A stretch of 64,000 nt of DNA from Oscheius sp. JU75 (Eukaryota; Nematoda; Chromadorea; Rhabditida; Rhabditidae), in the NCBI GenBank assembly GCA_037178855.1, contig JASJZC010000007.1:9486001-9550000 (forward strand), given 5' to 3'. The notes beneath the pieces are model-generated. The model was not told the origin of the DNA. It saw only the letters and a list, made by a program, of their open reading frames with translations, and searched no databases. A program made the translations under genes and the position numbers. Positions 1-11,795 of this stretch are shown here, piece after piece. How positions within the stretch are numbered: the stretch's first letter is position 1; every line of letters begins with the position of its first letter.

Positions 1-375
1 GTGGTCTCTTGACCACTCTGATTTCTGACAACCTCCTCGTAGTGACTCATAAATAAAGAAGGAATCATGCAAAAATTTGCTCTGCACGCCACCTACGCTT
101 GTCGCAGCGGCGGAAAAAAGGAGACATGTTCCTACAAGAATAGGGCGTGAGAGTCTGTTCTTCCGCTTCCTATACCAATTTTGCAGGGAATCGCAACAAT
201 CAACCATGACACTGGAGATGTAATGTATCTGGCTGTTCCAAATCGCCGTCATCTCTTCGACAAAAGGAGGTACGCACTTCCTGATTACTGTGTTTACTCA
301 CTCCTGATTGGCTACTATAAACCATATTAATTTAGGTGCCTCTTCTGCCCGGATGACTATGAAGCAAGACGGTGA
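1..375 (+). CDS. 3' end of an unrecognised gene (partial)
   Basis: Two exons can be read on +. The first is 187-269, after a TTTTGCAG acceptor, and reads GIATINHDTGDVMYLAVPNR followed by RHLFDKR. It splices at AG|GTACGC to 336-375, which reads RCLFCPDDYEARR and a TGA stop at 373-375. An AATAAA signal at 388-393 follows the stop directly. The short spacing of stop and poly(A) signal fits a real gene end. An upstream piece starting with Met at 67 reads MQKFALHATYACRSGGKKE, but its phase does not join cleanly to the exon at 187. I do not recognise the protein; the CLFC pair near the C-terminus is the only notable motif. The stop lies 32 bases from the stop of the converging - gene. Confidence 0.5.
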
Positions 376-406
376 TTAACAGATGGCAATAAAGTGTTCA
401 TTTGTG

Positions 407-1522
407 TTAACCCAGCCAACCTAGACTTCCTTGAACGACGCCGTCCGCTGCTCCCTTCCAAAACCGGCGCATCGGCCCCTCGGGTCGATTGATTTCGTAG
501 ATTTGTGGGTATCCAGAATAGGGATAACCACCATACGCCGTTTGCATCGGATACCCGACACCGTAACTGCTTGTAGGATAACCAGCCTCAATAGGATAAG
601 AAGGGTAGGAAGCGACTGGAACGACCTGGAAAAAGCTGATTGAAGTGGTGCAACTGGTTTTGGAGTTTCGAGACAGAACTAGTTCAAAAACCATGTTTAC
701 AGAGTTCAAGAATGAGTGAGAATGGTTTAAAATAGTATATTTGACGGGATTCGTAATCAAGAAGTTGGTGAATAGAATACGTTGTTAATACTACAGGAAG
801 CTCAAAGTTGCGTCAGTGAGTGTCTTTTGAGCTGGGTGCATTGATAAACAGAGTAAACGTATTTTCTTGGGATAGTGTGTCTAAAGCTTTCATCTTTACA
901 AGACCTTTGTATCTGGCATGTGACCGTCAGTTAGATGAAAGTACAATAGGGTAGTGGCAGATACAAAAGTCACAGTTGCAAAGAGATGGTGCTCTGAATG
1001 AAATGAAAAACTGGATAGATTCTGTAGACCTTACATCCAACATTTGATTCGGGGACCTACGCATTTTCACTGTCAGGTGTACTTGCCAACTTGTAATTCC
1101 CGTAATCTGTCAGGGCCAAACCGTCCCAGACAGTACTGTTAGTCTAGAGCTAGATTACTTCGGCCCAGAGTACTTTCATCCTATTCTCTCTCAGTTTCTA
1201 TCACGACACCCTTAGATCCTGTATAATTAGGAAGTACCTCATTCGGTTAAGAATCCCGAAAGCTCGCACCGTTCAGGGAAAGGTAGACTAGTATAGCATA
1301 ATTCGAGAATGAAAGTTGTCTCCGTTAGTTGAGTACAAGGCCAAATTCCTCAAGACCTATGAAACTCACTCCCGTTTGGTACGGCTGAATATACGTTGCT
1401 GGCTGCGGCACCAGTGGTTGATATCCTTGTCCGCCGTTAGCATCTCCTGCCGTTAGCCCAATAGAAAAAACGGCTTGTCCGAAAACGGCGCTCAAAGAAC
1501 ATAAGAGCACGACTAGGAACAT
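407..1522 (-). CDS. secreted GYP-rich peptide (copy A)
   Basis: Exon 1 (1522-1370) starts with a clear signal peptide, MFLVVLLCSLSAVFGQ, and ends QPYQTG at a GTGAGT donor. Exon 2 (625-407), after TTTTTCCAG, is in phase and reads VVPVASYPSYPIEAGYP and onward, with repeated GYP/GGYP motifs. It ends in a Trp/Gly tail, GVVQGSLGWLG. The predicted precursor is about 124 residues with no Cys. The composition (Gly, Tyr, Pro) resembles nematode cuticular or antimicrobial GGY peptides of the nlp/cnc type, but that is inference. The neighbour at 1738-2223 has the same plan and a related GV(V)QG tail motif, so the two are probably tandem duplicates. The single intron is about 740 bases, long for this window. 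Confidence 0.7.
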
Positions 1523-1737
1523 TATGCTGAAAATAGTCGTTGTTTGAAGACGTGAAAAGGGATTGAGTAACTAGACGACGACCTTGGAGGGCCACTTCAA
1601 AAAAGGGACGCGTAAGGGCGCCGTCCCTGTTGAAGCAGGTCAGGTATGCACCTGACATTGTAGATTTAAGCACTCTTGACACTTCTAGCGAAATCTTCAA
1701 AGCTTTATTGCAATTTTCTACAACCTTCATATCTTGT

Positions 1738-2223
1738 TTACTTTTTCTTGCCCATAGCTCCTAAAGCAGCTCCAAGCAAGGCACCACGCAACATTCCTTG
1801 AACGCCTGAAAATGGCACTTATTTACTTTTTCCCTCTGGTTCCAGTGAGCCCTCTGCACCCTTACTGAATAATAGATAGTGTGTTTCGTTTCAAGCATTG
1901 TTTCAGGTGAAAAAAATGCTGAAAGGCAACGGGAAGGAGTCAAGAATGAAAATGTGAACGCGGCTTAGGGATTAAAGGAGATTCGGGTAGGCCTCGCTTA
2001 TGCAAAACAGGCTATACTTACCTCCGCCATACATTCCGTAACCGCCCATCATCGGGTAGCCACCATAGCCACCCATCATTCCTGGATAGCCGCCCATCAT
2101 GCCGCCCGGGTAGCCGCCCATCATTCCGTAGCCTCCGTACATGCCGGGATAGCCGCCGTAGCCCCATTGTGCGGCTACAGGCTGCGACACCAAAAGGGCT
2201 AGGAGACAGACGAGAAGGAACAT
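1738..2223 (-). CDS. secreted YGGYP/MMGGY-repeat peptide (copy B)
   Basis: Exon 1 (2223-2022) has a signal peptide, MFLLVCLLALLVSQPVAAQ, directly followed by WGYGGYPGMYGGYGMMGG and several more GGYPG/MMGGY units. It ends in GMYGGG at a GTAAGT donor. Exon 2 (1805-1738), after TTTTCAG, adds GVQGMLRGALLGAALGAMGK, then KK and a TAA stop. The mature N-terminus QWGYGGY is very like C. elegans NLP-29/caenacin antimicrobial peptides (family knowledge). The Ala/Leu/Gly-rich, Lys-ended tail would form an amphipathic or hydrophobic helix, which those short peptides lack as far as I know. A structural cuticle role is an equal possibility. It lies just upstream of its paralogue at 407-1522 on the same strand. 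Confidence 0.78.
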
Positions 2224-2776
2224 GTTGACCGGTGATAAAATTGTTTCTGATTGGGGGTTCGACTGGTGGTGATGTTTCGGAGAACCTGTCTTGACCTAGG
2301 ACACTACGAATTTGACGAATAGAGGGCACGACTCGAGTTTATTCTTTGAAAAACAGAGTTAAAGCTGTACAGTCATAGTTGTGGAAGAGAGACAGAGAGA
2401 GAGAGCGGGCAAAGTCAAGGCCACCGGACTGATCGATATGCCTGTCCAGTTGATTTCGAATCCTACCAGTCCTTCGTCGAACTTGTATTAACGCTGCTCG
2501 GTCGGCGAACCAGTCTGCAATTTTGATCTTAGTCTCCCCTCGAACCCATATGACGTGTCGTTAATGTTTTGACTTCCAAACCTACCCTGACGGATCAATT
2601 GCCAGGTGACTGTTTTTTCTTGCGACCGACTGGCAGAGCGGCATCAGCGGCACCAGTAGAAAGCAGTTGGAGTGTAGCTCATTTGCGGCCTGCTCCCTCG
2701 ACGTACACGTAGGATCGGCCAGTGTTCCGCGTCGGATTCTATTTTTAGACCTTAGCTCACTTCCACATTTTGCAAA

Positions 2777-4868
2777 TTACCGGAAGTTGTTCACTCCGAG
2801 ATGTCGTTCCAGTGTCCGTCGATAGACAACGGACACCGAAGGTGAGGGCACGAATCGGGACAGGACACCAACATTTGTGTGTCGTCGAGCATTCGTTAGC
2901 CAGGTCATATCGTCTTTTAGAGCCCTACGATGTCTCTAAAAATGGAAACCTGTTAAAGCGCCGAATCACTACTGGCCTTGCTCATCCAGAAATAGAGCAG
3001 TGGGTTCCATAAAATAGATGTCATGGCTATAGCATGCGCGTTGAGTAGCTTGAAGTACATTTGTTTCATGATGAGAGGGATGCCGAGGTCTTTGATCAGG
3101 TTAACTGCCGACAGAGGAAACCACGAGGCCATGAATACGACCACCATAAGGATCAGCACATACCTGTATTGGTATATCCAAATTTTTAGGGGGTCTCCAC
3201 TCACATTACTCGTCGTTTTCGTACAGCCGTTTGTGCTTGTTGTGTAGCTGTTAACATCGAGCCCTCTTCTACTATCCAATCTGCCCGAACCTGTAAAAAG
3301 GAAGCTTCTTCCTTCTTCCCCCTCCTGCTCTATTTCTTGCCATCTATGTTGCCTCTTTTTATTCGCAGTATATCAAGATGTCAGTTGTTATTAGACGCGC
3401 ACTCGCTCTCATCCCTGACACTGATTGAAAATGAGCCATGTAGTCGACATGGTCTGGAGAGATGACCCCCTCTCATCTCATCAACTTGGGGAAAGCTTGT
3501 GAAAACGCGGGCAATTATTCGCGCGAACATGGCGTGTCTGAGCCTGATTATGAAAAGCTACCTTCTGTAGTATTTTCCAATAGCAGAAGGACATTATGAC
3601 TGCCGGAATGAGGAACTGGATTATCAACAGCACGATGCCGTAGATTACTTTGGTATGGTGCTCGGCGCCCCAGTTGAACTCGCCGCAGAACTGAAAAGGA
3701 TAGCGTATTGAAAACGAAGAAGACTTACCTCTCCACATAAAGTGATGTTCTCCATGGTTAGGGTCTGTAGAGATTGAGAAAAGTAGAGAGGCGAAGAGGC
3801 AACTAAGGCTGCTACCCATGTTATCAAGAGAAGTACCTGAAACTGGCATGTTCAACTTTTTCGACGTTTTTTCTGCAAGCTGTCAGCTTCAACCTGTTAT
3901 TTTCTAAGGCTTTCATACCTACTGATCACCAATGTCTCTACTGATCACCAGTGAAGCTAGTTCTCGTAACAACTTGAACTCCAAATGGTTCCAGTCACCT
4001 AAACTTCGACAGCATTTGACTTTTCAATATCAATGTTTTCTAAAGACCGAAGATTAAGCAGGAAACATTTGAATAGTATAGATAAACTTGAAGCAGTAGT
4101 TTTACCCTACTTTTTGCCAAACCCTGAGTTGGCAGAGAACATTGTCCAACATTCTGATTCAGTAGGGATCTGACAGCACAAAAAGGTTGCCTAGGTACAA
4201 AATGTTCGCTTTGCTCACATTCGGGTTATCGCTTTATATGGAACACCCAAAAATGTCAGTGTTCAGACTCACCTGTGCTGTTTTCAAGTTCCAGGGCTCT
4301 TTGAGCGGCGTCACAATACTTCTGTACCGGTCCATTGCGATAAAACAGAGACACCATGAAGATATAAGCACTGACAACTTGTTGCTTCTAAAAAACAACT
4401 CTACTTACCTGATATGGCTTGACATGCGGGTACCAGTTTACAAAGAAGCAGACCAAACATCCACCGCTTCATGAAGGCTAGAACGGGAGTGATAGGTACG
4501 GCAGTAATGCACAGGAGCTGAAATGTGGCTTCTTGGTTGAAATCAGAATATTCACAAGATCGGAAACGGCTAGGTTGACCAAAAAGATGTTGGCTACTGT
4601 AGACCGCCGTCGGAGAATGATACTGCTGATGAGGAGGCCATTTCCTATGACACCGACCAGGAAAATCAGCGCGTATATTAGTGAGTAAGTTATCTGAAAT
4701 TGTATCAAATGCTCTCTGCTGTCTTCTTCCAGTCCGATTGTCGGATCAGGAGATAATGCAATGTTGTGCGCCCGTGAGGAAAAAATGGCCTACCCTGACT
4801 TCAATCAGTTCGGTCCAATCGCCATACATTTGGAGAATGAGGTTCACAGCTACGCAACCCGATTCCAT
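2777..4868 (-). CDS. rhodopsin-family neuropeptide GPCR
   Basis: All seven membrane segments can be found in successive small exons. N-terminal exon starts MESGCVAVNLILQMYGDWTE (4868). TM1-TM2 is at about 4710-4530 with GNGLLISSI and LVNLAVSDLVN. The TM2/TM3 loop and the TM3 Cys (LLLCKLVPACQAIS) are near 4400. The DRY box (CFIAMDRYRSIVTPLK) is near 4320. TM4 ITWVAALVASSPLYF is at about 3815. TM5 is at 3650-3570. TM6 VFMASWFPLSAVNLI and TM7 SILWNPLLYFWMS are at 3150-2990, with the NPxxY variant NPLLYF. The last exon ends with an Arg/Thr-rich tail and TAA at 2777. The DRY and WNPLLY pattern points to the NPY/NPF/tachykinin-like peptide-receptor branch of class A receptors; the ligand cannot be told from sequence. 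The DRY box, the TM3 Cys and all seven segments are kept, so it looks functional. Confidence 0.82.
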
Positions 4869-4879
4869 GCTCTGAAATT

Positions 4880-6960
4880 AGTCCATTACGCCCTCTTCTA
4901 AATGGAACGAAACCATTAGGATCGAAAAGAGAGAAAGAGAACAAAAGATACTTCATTCTCACGCGCTGGACATTAATCGAAAGTGATTATTTCTGGAAAT
5001 GAGTCGGCTGCAAAAGTTGCCGTCCGCTTGAAAAATTATGATGAGGCGCGGTATATAAGTGGATAATGGGGCCGCTGGGTGAGAAAACAAATTGAAAAGA
5101 GAGAGAGAGATTGGTGGAGCACCTGGAGAGGACTCGCTGGCAAATGAGATGTGCGACGGGCGACTGGACGCAATCAGATGGGTCTCCACTTTCTCTGTTT
5201 TGAGGTCCAGAAGAGGTGGGGAACACTGGTTGATTCTTCTCACAGGATCGGAAAAAAGGGACTCACGGCACATATGAGAGCTTGTTGTGCCCCCGGGGGG
5301 CTCCTCCCCTTGACCCTGTTATAGTGCATCCTATCGGAGGAGATCCAACTAAAGGCTCTTCTCGCCACCCCAAAAATATATAGAGGTGAGAAAAGAAAAA
5401 CAAGGAACGCCTTGAAATAGAAGCAATGCTTGCACAGATGAACAAAAGACCAGAGGAGAGGCCGACTCTTAATTCCCGGGCATTTGACCTAAAGAACAAA
5501 CGGCCGAAAATCTCATTACGAACTCATCTGGCCGATGAAAAAGGACCAGGGAACGTCCTGTTCAAAGAAAATGACGAGAAATGGAACGATTGTGGCCCGG
5601 TGATACTCCGGAAATTCTGTTTTGCGCACCGCTATTTTGATGTGGACAAACAACTATCATAATTTCGAAAATGCTCAATTTTGACTGGCTATACAGGACG
5701 TACAGGATTTATAGGCTAGACCTTAATGCAGATATGCACGCCGGACTATAGTTTTCCGCACCTGTTCTTTATCAAATTATATAAGCACGAAGTTTGGTCA
5801 ACGGGAAGGCCTACTGGCTCCTGCAATATTTAAACGGCTCTGTTCAACTGATGCACAAGATCGATGTTCGCAAAAGGAGATGGTTTTTATTAGCTGTTCA
5901 TGATAGTATGGTTCAGATATCCCGAACTGACTCTCGAGTACTACGAGAGTCTTATGAACAAGGAAGAAGCAGGTTTGATTGATGAGAAAGAGAAAAAGTG
6001 GAATTTTCTAGGTCTGCAAAAGTGGTATGACCAAGAGGATGAGTAGCACCGATACAGCAAAACGCCAAAGTTCATTCGATTGCTTGGAATGCAGCCAAAA
6101 ACTATCAAAAATAGGTAAATTTGTCCTTTTTTTTGGCTAGAGTTTCGGATAATCCCAAGCCCTCGAGGCATCTGGACACATTTTGACGAAGAAAGCGCAA
6201 TGGCGACTAATGAAGCACTGAGTCAATTTCGGTAAACCTGTCTAACCTCAATGTAATCGTAATTGCTTGGTTTTTCAAACGCGGAAGAAGTTTTTACTTG
6301 TTGAGCGTGCGGTAAGCCCTTTCCTGGAAGAATCAAGAATGACTCGCCTCGCTGCTAGTAGTTCTGCAGCCGCAAAGGGACACAGGTTCCGGACATTATT
6401 TGAGAGAAAACTGACAATATTTATATGGCCCCGGGAGCCAGCTGCTTTTCGATACCATTCAGTTGGCAAGGGTGTGTTGTTTTGCGCGGAAGAAAGCGTG
6501 GCAGTTGTTAGCATGTAAAGGCGAGACAAATCACAGGAAAGTAATTCAAGAACGGAGTTAGTCTCCGTGACAAATAAATCACAAGACGGACCAACAGCAT
6601 TCGAGATGTGGCGACCAATGAGAGAGAGTGAGTTATCAGCAGCCGTTCAATTTCCGAGAGGGTCCCTGGCCAGTATGTAGGCGCGAGAGTTGAGAGGTCA
6701 TTTGGGAGACAAGTCAGGGACAAAAGAAAAACAGTACTTAGAAGAGAGAGAGAGAGAGTTCTGAAACTTGCGGACGGGGAAGGAGATAATGTGCTCCAGA
6801 CGAAGTGACGGATCGCGTTACAAATGGGTCCCCCAGCGGCTGCGACACAACTTTTAGAGGTGTTTATCCCCGCGCCTTTTCGGAAATGGCTGTGCTCTGG
6901 TCCCTTGAAGAGCTACAGACAACATGGAGGACGAAAGAGTGGAACAAGTGGAGCAAGTTG
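4880..6960. other. stretch without a supported gene
   Basis: Upstream of the GPCR. I see purine-rich tracts such as GAGAGAGAGA near 5098 and 6741-6758, and scattered short open frames of random composition. No chain of exons with splice sites or known domains could be built. The GPCR promoter is presumably in the first few hundred bases. Confidence 0.5.
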
Positions 6961-6966
6961 GGTATT

Positions 6967-7120
6967 TCATTTTTCTTTTCTAAAGCGGAGTGGTGTCCGT
7001 CTGTCATGGTGTCCGCACAATTGTATGTCAGCACTAATACCAAAAAAGCTGATAAATTCTTTCATGTCAAGAGACAAGGGGACAAGCCAGTTGTGGAGGA
7101 AACTGCTACTAAAATGACTA
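6967..7120 (+). repeat. dispersed repeat, copy 1
   Basis: About 150 bases are recognisably the same as 15425-15585. Shared blocks in order are TCTAAAGCG, AGTGGTGTCCGTC, ATGGTGTCCG, ACAATT, AAAAAAGCT, TTTCA and AGAGACAAGG. Short insertions and substitutions separate them. It lies in intergenic DNA here, but in an intron of the glycosyltransferase gene in the other copy. This suggests an old non-autonomous mobile element. No terminal repeats or target duplications were made out. Confidence 0.6.
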
Positions 7121-7543
7121 TGCCCGAACAAATGTCTACAAAGACATGCTTACTGGATCACAGACGTCTGTCATTTATCTCATTACATGTCTTTTATTTG
7201 GGTGGCTGTCTAAAAGATACGATTTCTCCATAGCCACAAGTTTTTTTAGATTGACAAAGATAAGAAAGCTCTCAGTTGTGTCATATCTAAGCATGAAAAT
7301 CTTTGAATAATACACTTAAGACTAAGAGCTTTAAGTAGTTGCATTTTATTTTTTTATTTTTTTAGGAAGATCCGTGTGATTCACTTTTCCCATAAGGAAG
7401 TTTCTCGGATTTGCTTTGCAAACTGTGTCATAGCGCCGGGACAATCCATGCTTTCGTTGTCCTTTCTCTCCCCCTTTGTCGACCGGTCTATCTACATCAG
7501 GTGCGTCAAAACTTGTATCTGTTTTTATGTGTTTCAAGTTTGA

Positions 7544-8590
7544 ATGAAACAGCTGTTTATCTACTCCTGCCTAAATCTTTTGGCGCTCTCAGCTGTGGCC
7601 TTTGAATGCTACACATGTAATAGCGGAGCACACGACGACGACACCAAGCCCTGCCAAGAAGAGGTAAACACGCGTCTTAACACATTGACGATTAAATTTT
7701 GCTCAATTAGGCTTGCAGATTGTTTTCTTGAGAATTAGTCATGAGCTGAAACGTTTCAGAAAACAGTCTGTCAGGGAGAGGTCACGTCATGTTCCATGCT
7801 CGTGTACAGGATGAGTACCAAACTGCATGTGAGGAAATTTTGCTCAAATAGACATAGTCCAGTCAACCAGTACCTGCAACACTTTCCGGGAGCTTCAATC
7901 TGTCAAAATGTTTGTCAAAAGCTGGTTAATTACAGTATGACTTTCAGAATTCTGGCCTTCACAATGAGACCACGGATGCTACAAGATCTCTTCTCTGCGT
8001 TTGTTCTAGTTCACTTTGCAACCAAGGAAGTCCTAGAAAAGTATGTTTAAATAAATCAACCCACAGTCAGCTCTTTTTTCTAACATCGCATAGTCATTGA
8101 AAACGAAAACGTGCCCTTGGTGTCCTTGTCTCCTTTTTCCCATTGCCAACCTGCCCATTTACAAATCCCAGATTCCAACCTGGTGAGCCTATATGAATAG
8201 GTTTCTTATGAGGATCACTTTTCAATTTGTCCTTGGATCTGTAACTTTCCCATCTGTCGATGTCTGTCTTTTTCAATGTGTAACTTTCTTGTTCTGAATC
8301 AAAGTTCCGTTTCACTGTCAAATACTGTTCAGGTAGACTTGTCGTTTACTTACTTGCTATTTGCAAGCCTGACTCCTTCTGTTCATAGCCGGCGTCTGTT
8401 GTCCTCTCTGCCAATCTATCATGGACAACCTTTGACGTGTTTCTTTGGTTCTGTTTCCAGCCACGAAATAATAAAATGTTAACAGTTTGAAAGTTTAGGT
8501 GGTGGAGAAGACCATGATGCAAAATCTCCCAAAGCGACGACACATCCAATGGCAGGAGCCTCAACCTCCTTCAGGACAACCCACAAGTGA
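7544..8590 (+). CDS. Ly6/uPAR-like secreted or surface protein
   Basis: Exon 1 (7544-7663) encodes a signal peptide and the first Ly6 cysteines: MKQLFIYSCLNLLALSAVAF, then ECYTCNSGAHDDDTKPCQEE. Exon 2 (7760-7828) continues KTVCQGEVTSCSMLVYRM. A third exon from 7871 gives YLQHFPGASICQN. The exon from 7948, reached by a 43-base intron if the donor is after CQN, gives NSGLHNETTDATRSLLCVC followed by SSSLCN, the classical Ly6 end motif. A possible last exon from 8499 gives GGGEDHDAKSPKATTHPMAG and a TGA at 8590. I saw no hydrophobic GPI tail, so the 3' end is uncertain. Ly6 proteins are three-finger disulphide folds found in secreted or membrane-tethered proteins. An AATAAA lies at 8623-8628. The gene converges on the collagen, with transcript ends nearly touching. 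Confidence 0.7.
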
Positions 8591-8634
8591 CATCTTGCTC
8601 CAAATGACTAATGCCGGTTTCTAATAAAAGTTCA

Positions 8635-10910
8635 TTAAACGATATGTATGCGTGGTTGGAAACGTAACAGAGTTGGTGTACTGGACAGTTTCTTGATCTT
8701 CTTTGAGCCTGGTAGTTTAAAGTTAGGGTCAAAATAAAAAATCTTACTTTTGATCCATCGAGCTGAGGCTACCTTGGGCTTGCCTGCTAGAATTCCGCCT
8801 CTTCTATGACCTTTAAGCAATTTTTTGACCTGGGAACTAATTTTGTAACACTATACCCCGAAAAAAACTACCTTGGACGAGATCTCTTTCAAAACAACTC
8901 TTTTTCTCTTTGTTCCGCTGTCCACTACTTTCATTTCCAGAACTTTTTGCGGTTTGTAGACAATATCGTTTTCGATAGCAAACTCTCTGCCTCCGCTATT
9001 CTTCAAATTAGTTTCTTTGAAGAAATCGGCAGGAATTTCCTTCAGTGACTTGGTTTTCATGGTGTTGCCTGAACATTTGATGCTAGAAAAGATGTTAGAG
9101 ATAAGCTGAACCTGAAATTGGTACATAGACAAAGGAAGCCTGTTCTGCCTCGGTTGAAGTTGTTGGAGGCGCAGTTATCGACTCTTCAGTAATATTTTTC
9201 TGTTCCTCTGTATTGTTTGCCTCTTTTTTGATATACATATTTCTAAAGCTTGCATGACAATATTTAGGTAGATGATGAGTACATACATATACTTGTACGT
9301 TGGGGCAGCTCTGGCCTTCGAATCATGATTGAGATCATCCTTTTCCCCGTTAGTAGGATGTTCTTCCTCTAGAGAAGGTAAAGTTCCCATTTCCGCGCTT
9401 TGAATACTCGCATCTTCTTCTGTTGGGGAAGCTAATGTGGTAGCTTCTTCCTCGTACTCATCCTTAGTAAGAGAAACTTTTGGCTCATGCTGCTTCTCCA
9501 GAAATACAAAACATTCGCAGATCTTAAACATGGTACCTTTGGCTCTAAATAACTCACATTCTCTCCATTCTTGCCTGGAGGTCCACTCAGTCCAGGCTTT
9601 CCTGCCTTTCCAGGTCGACCAGGGAATCCTGGATAGCCAGGTCTTCCACGGTTTAGCGACATTCTGCCCTATAGAATTCTGAGCTAAGTTCCATGTACCT
9701 GTTTACCTCAGTCCCATTGTTTCCCTTGTCTCCAGTCGGTCCTCTAGGTCCAGGCGGACCTAGAGGACCTTTGGTCCTGTCTGCGGGATCAGTTTCTCAG
9801 CAGGCAGACCTTCTTCTCCCATCGGACCAGGATATCCAGGTTCTCCTTCCCTCCCAGGCAATCCTCTACTTCCACGTGATCCACGCTTTCCTGGCTCTCC
9901 ATTTGAACCGTTTCTACCATCAGGACCATTCGGACCAGTAGGTCCTGTTACACCTCTCTTTCCTGCTACTCCTCTTGGACCTGATGAACAAAGAACACAG
10001 TTTTTGATGTGGATAGCCTCAATATCGTAGCCGTCGTCGCCTGAAATCGAAGAATCATTCAAGTTGATGCTGCGGTATTATTCGTTCTGTCGCTTTCATT
10101 TTTGATCTCGAACAAAATATAATGTCAAGCGCTGTCCAAAGATCGTGTTGTAGTATTAGCTCAAGATGAAGTTTACTTCTGCTTAAGTTGTACACTGTAC
10201 AGAGTTATGTTGGTTGGCAGGACGGTTAGAGATGATTCCACGACAGGATACAATAGGAGAGAGACAGTCTGAAAAAGACATGACAGAGATGAACAGGCCG
10301 ACAGTGACAGCTTGCTAAAATTGGGGTCCGGACGATAGAAAATTTACTTGTTTGCGGATAATGAAAGTTACCACTGTTTCAGAGAAAACATACATACCAG
10401 GCTGACCAGGCATCCCCCTCCAGCCAGGAACACCTTTATGACCCCTTCTTCCTTTGGGTCCGCGTGATCCCGCTGGACAATTGTTGGTCAATGAACATTC
10501 TAGAACATCGAGTTTCTGTTTTTGAGATGTATCTTACTGCACTGAGCTTGTTGAGGAGTGTCTATTATACCATCCGAGTCAACCTCGACAATTTCGGGGA
10601 ATCCTCTTGTTCGCAAGCGTCTAAGCAGCCGTTTCCTCGTGATTCCCATGAACTTCTTGGTTGAATCGTCTTCCGAAGCTTCTCGATTCGACCGAGAAGT
10701 GTCAAGAGAGGACATTAGTTCTTGAGCATTATCGCGGATCATCTGAAACTACTACTTATTTAGGATTCTACATACCTTTGTATCTTCCAGCTCCTTTTCA
10801 ATTTGCAGCCATGTTCGTGAAATCTCTTGGCAGATAATTGTTGTCAGAATGATATTAATGAAAATAGCTGCTAATCCTAGAACTATTGCGGCAAGCGTCG
10901 AAGTAGGCAT
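8635..10910 (-). CDS. membrane-anchored collagen with non-collagenous basic tail
   Basis: The start at 10910 gives an uncleaved membrane segment: [20 protein letters not shown] and [14 protein letters not shown] charged ectodomain follows (10740-10500) with a furin-like basic run [11 protein letters not shown]. The Gly-X-Y blocks begin [16 protein letters not shown] (about 10475) and continue through [19 protein letters not shown] (about 9985) and [19 protein letters not shown] (about 9655). They are broken by short interruptions, one with a Cys (IKNC). Then come an acidic Glu/Asp-rich region (9480-9300) and a Lys-rich tail ending RFQPRIHIV with TAA at 8635. Type II membrane topology and a basic site before the triple helix are typical of nematode cuticle collagens and of MACIT collagens such as COL-99. 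The roughly 250-residue acidic-then-basic C-terminus is unusual for a cuticle collagen. About ten exons; some boundaries are approximate. Confidence 0.8.
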
Positions 10911-10929
10911 GTTTGTTATTTCAATATGC

Positions 10930-11790
10930 GCGACCCAGTAGATGAGATCTTGTATCGGCCTACTTTCAGCCCAAAGTTATCGGCTTATCGTGGATGTTTT
11001 CCAGGTTTGCGTTAGAAGGAAAGAAGAGCATTTAACATTCTTAAAGCACTGACTATTTTAGTAGCTTCATAGTACACTTATTTCATCAATCTAAAATCGC
11101 TTCTTTGGTCAGAAAGAGGAAAAAATTGATGTTCTCTCTGCAGCTTTTCTACCTCGCGGAATGTGCCTTGTACGGTTTGCGTCTGTCGCGCTATTCTGTA
11201 CAGCATGACCTACCAATCGTGTGATCATCGTCATCATCTATCAGTAATTTAATCATATGAATATACATCTCGTTAACAATCATATTTTGAATACGGGCTA
11301 AATGACTTCAACTTTACTATTTCTTTGTAGAAGCGCTGTTAGAGCTTTTGGTAGTCTGAGAGACATGCTGGTCAGTGAACCGAACAACTCCGATAAAAAT
11401 GCTTGACCGTGAAACTTTGGTAACCAGTAGTTGGACCCTGGACTTTAAAAACATGTAGATTACTATTTCAGTACTTATTTGGAGGGTTTTTATGCAACAA
11501 AGCATAACTTCAGTACAATGCCTAAACTATGACTGTTTTCTAATATTGTGCTACATGCTTACTACTAAACAAGCAAGTTTCATAACGGTTTACTAGCTCA
11601 AAAGAAGTTTATCCGACTTTCCTTACAACATTTTAATTGGCACAATACAGTAGTATCTGCTTATCCGCGCTCCGCTGCCAATGCGCCAGGTCAGCGTCAT
11701 CTTGCATACCTTTATTTATAATCCGCATATTTTTATCTATCTTGCTTTTGTTTACCTCGTACGATTGAATAACTTCTCATTCAGTGCGTT
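10930..11790. other. intergenic, divergent promoter region
   Basis: AT-rich DNA between the divergent collagen (-) and RAB5IF-like (+) genes. No supported coding exon, RNA gene or repeat was seen. It should contain both promoters. Confidence 0.4.
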
Positions 11791-11795
11791 GCAAA

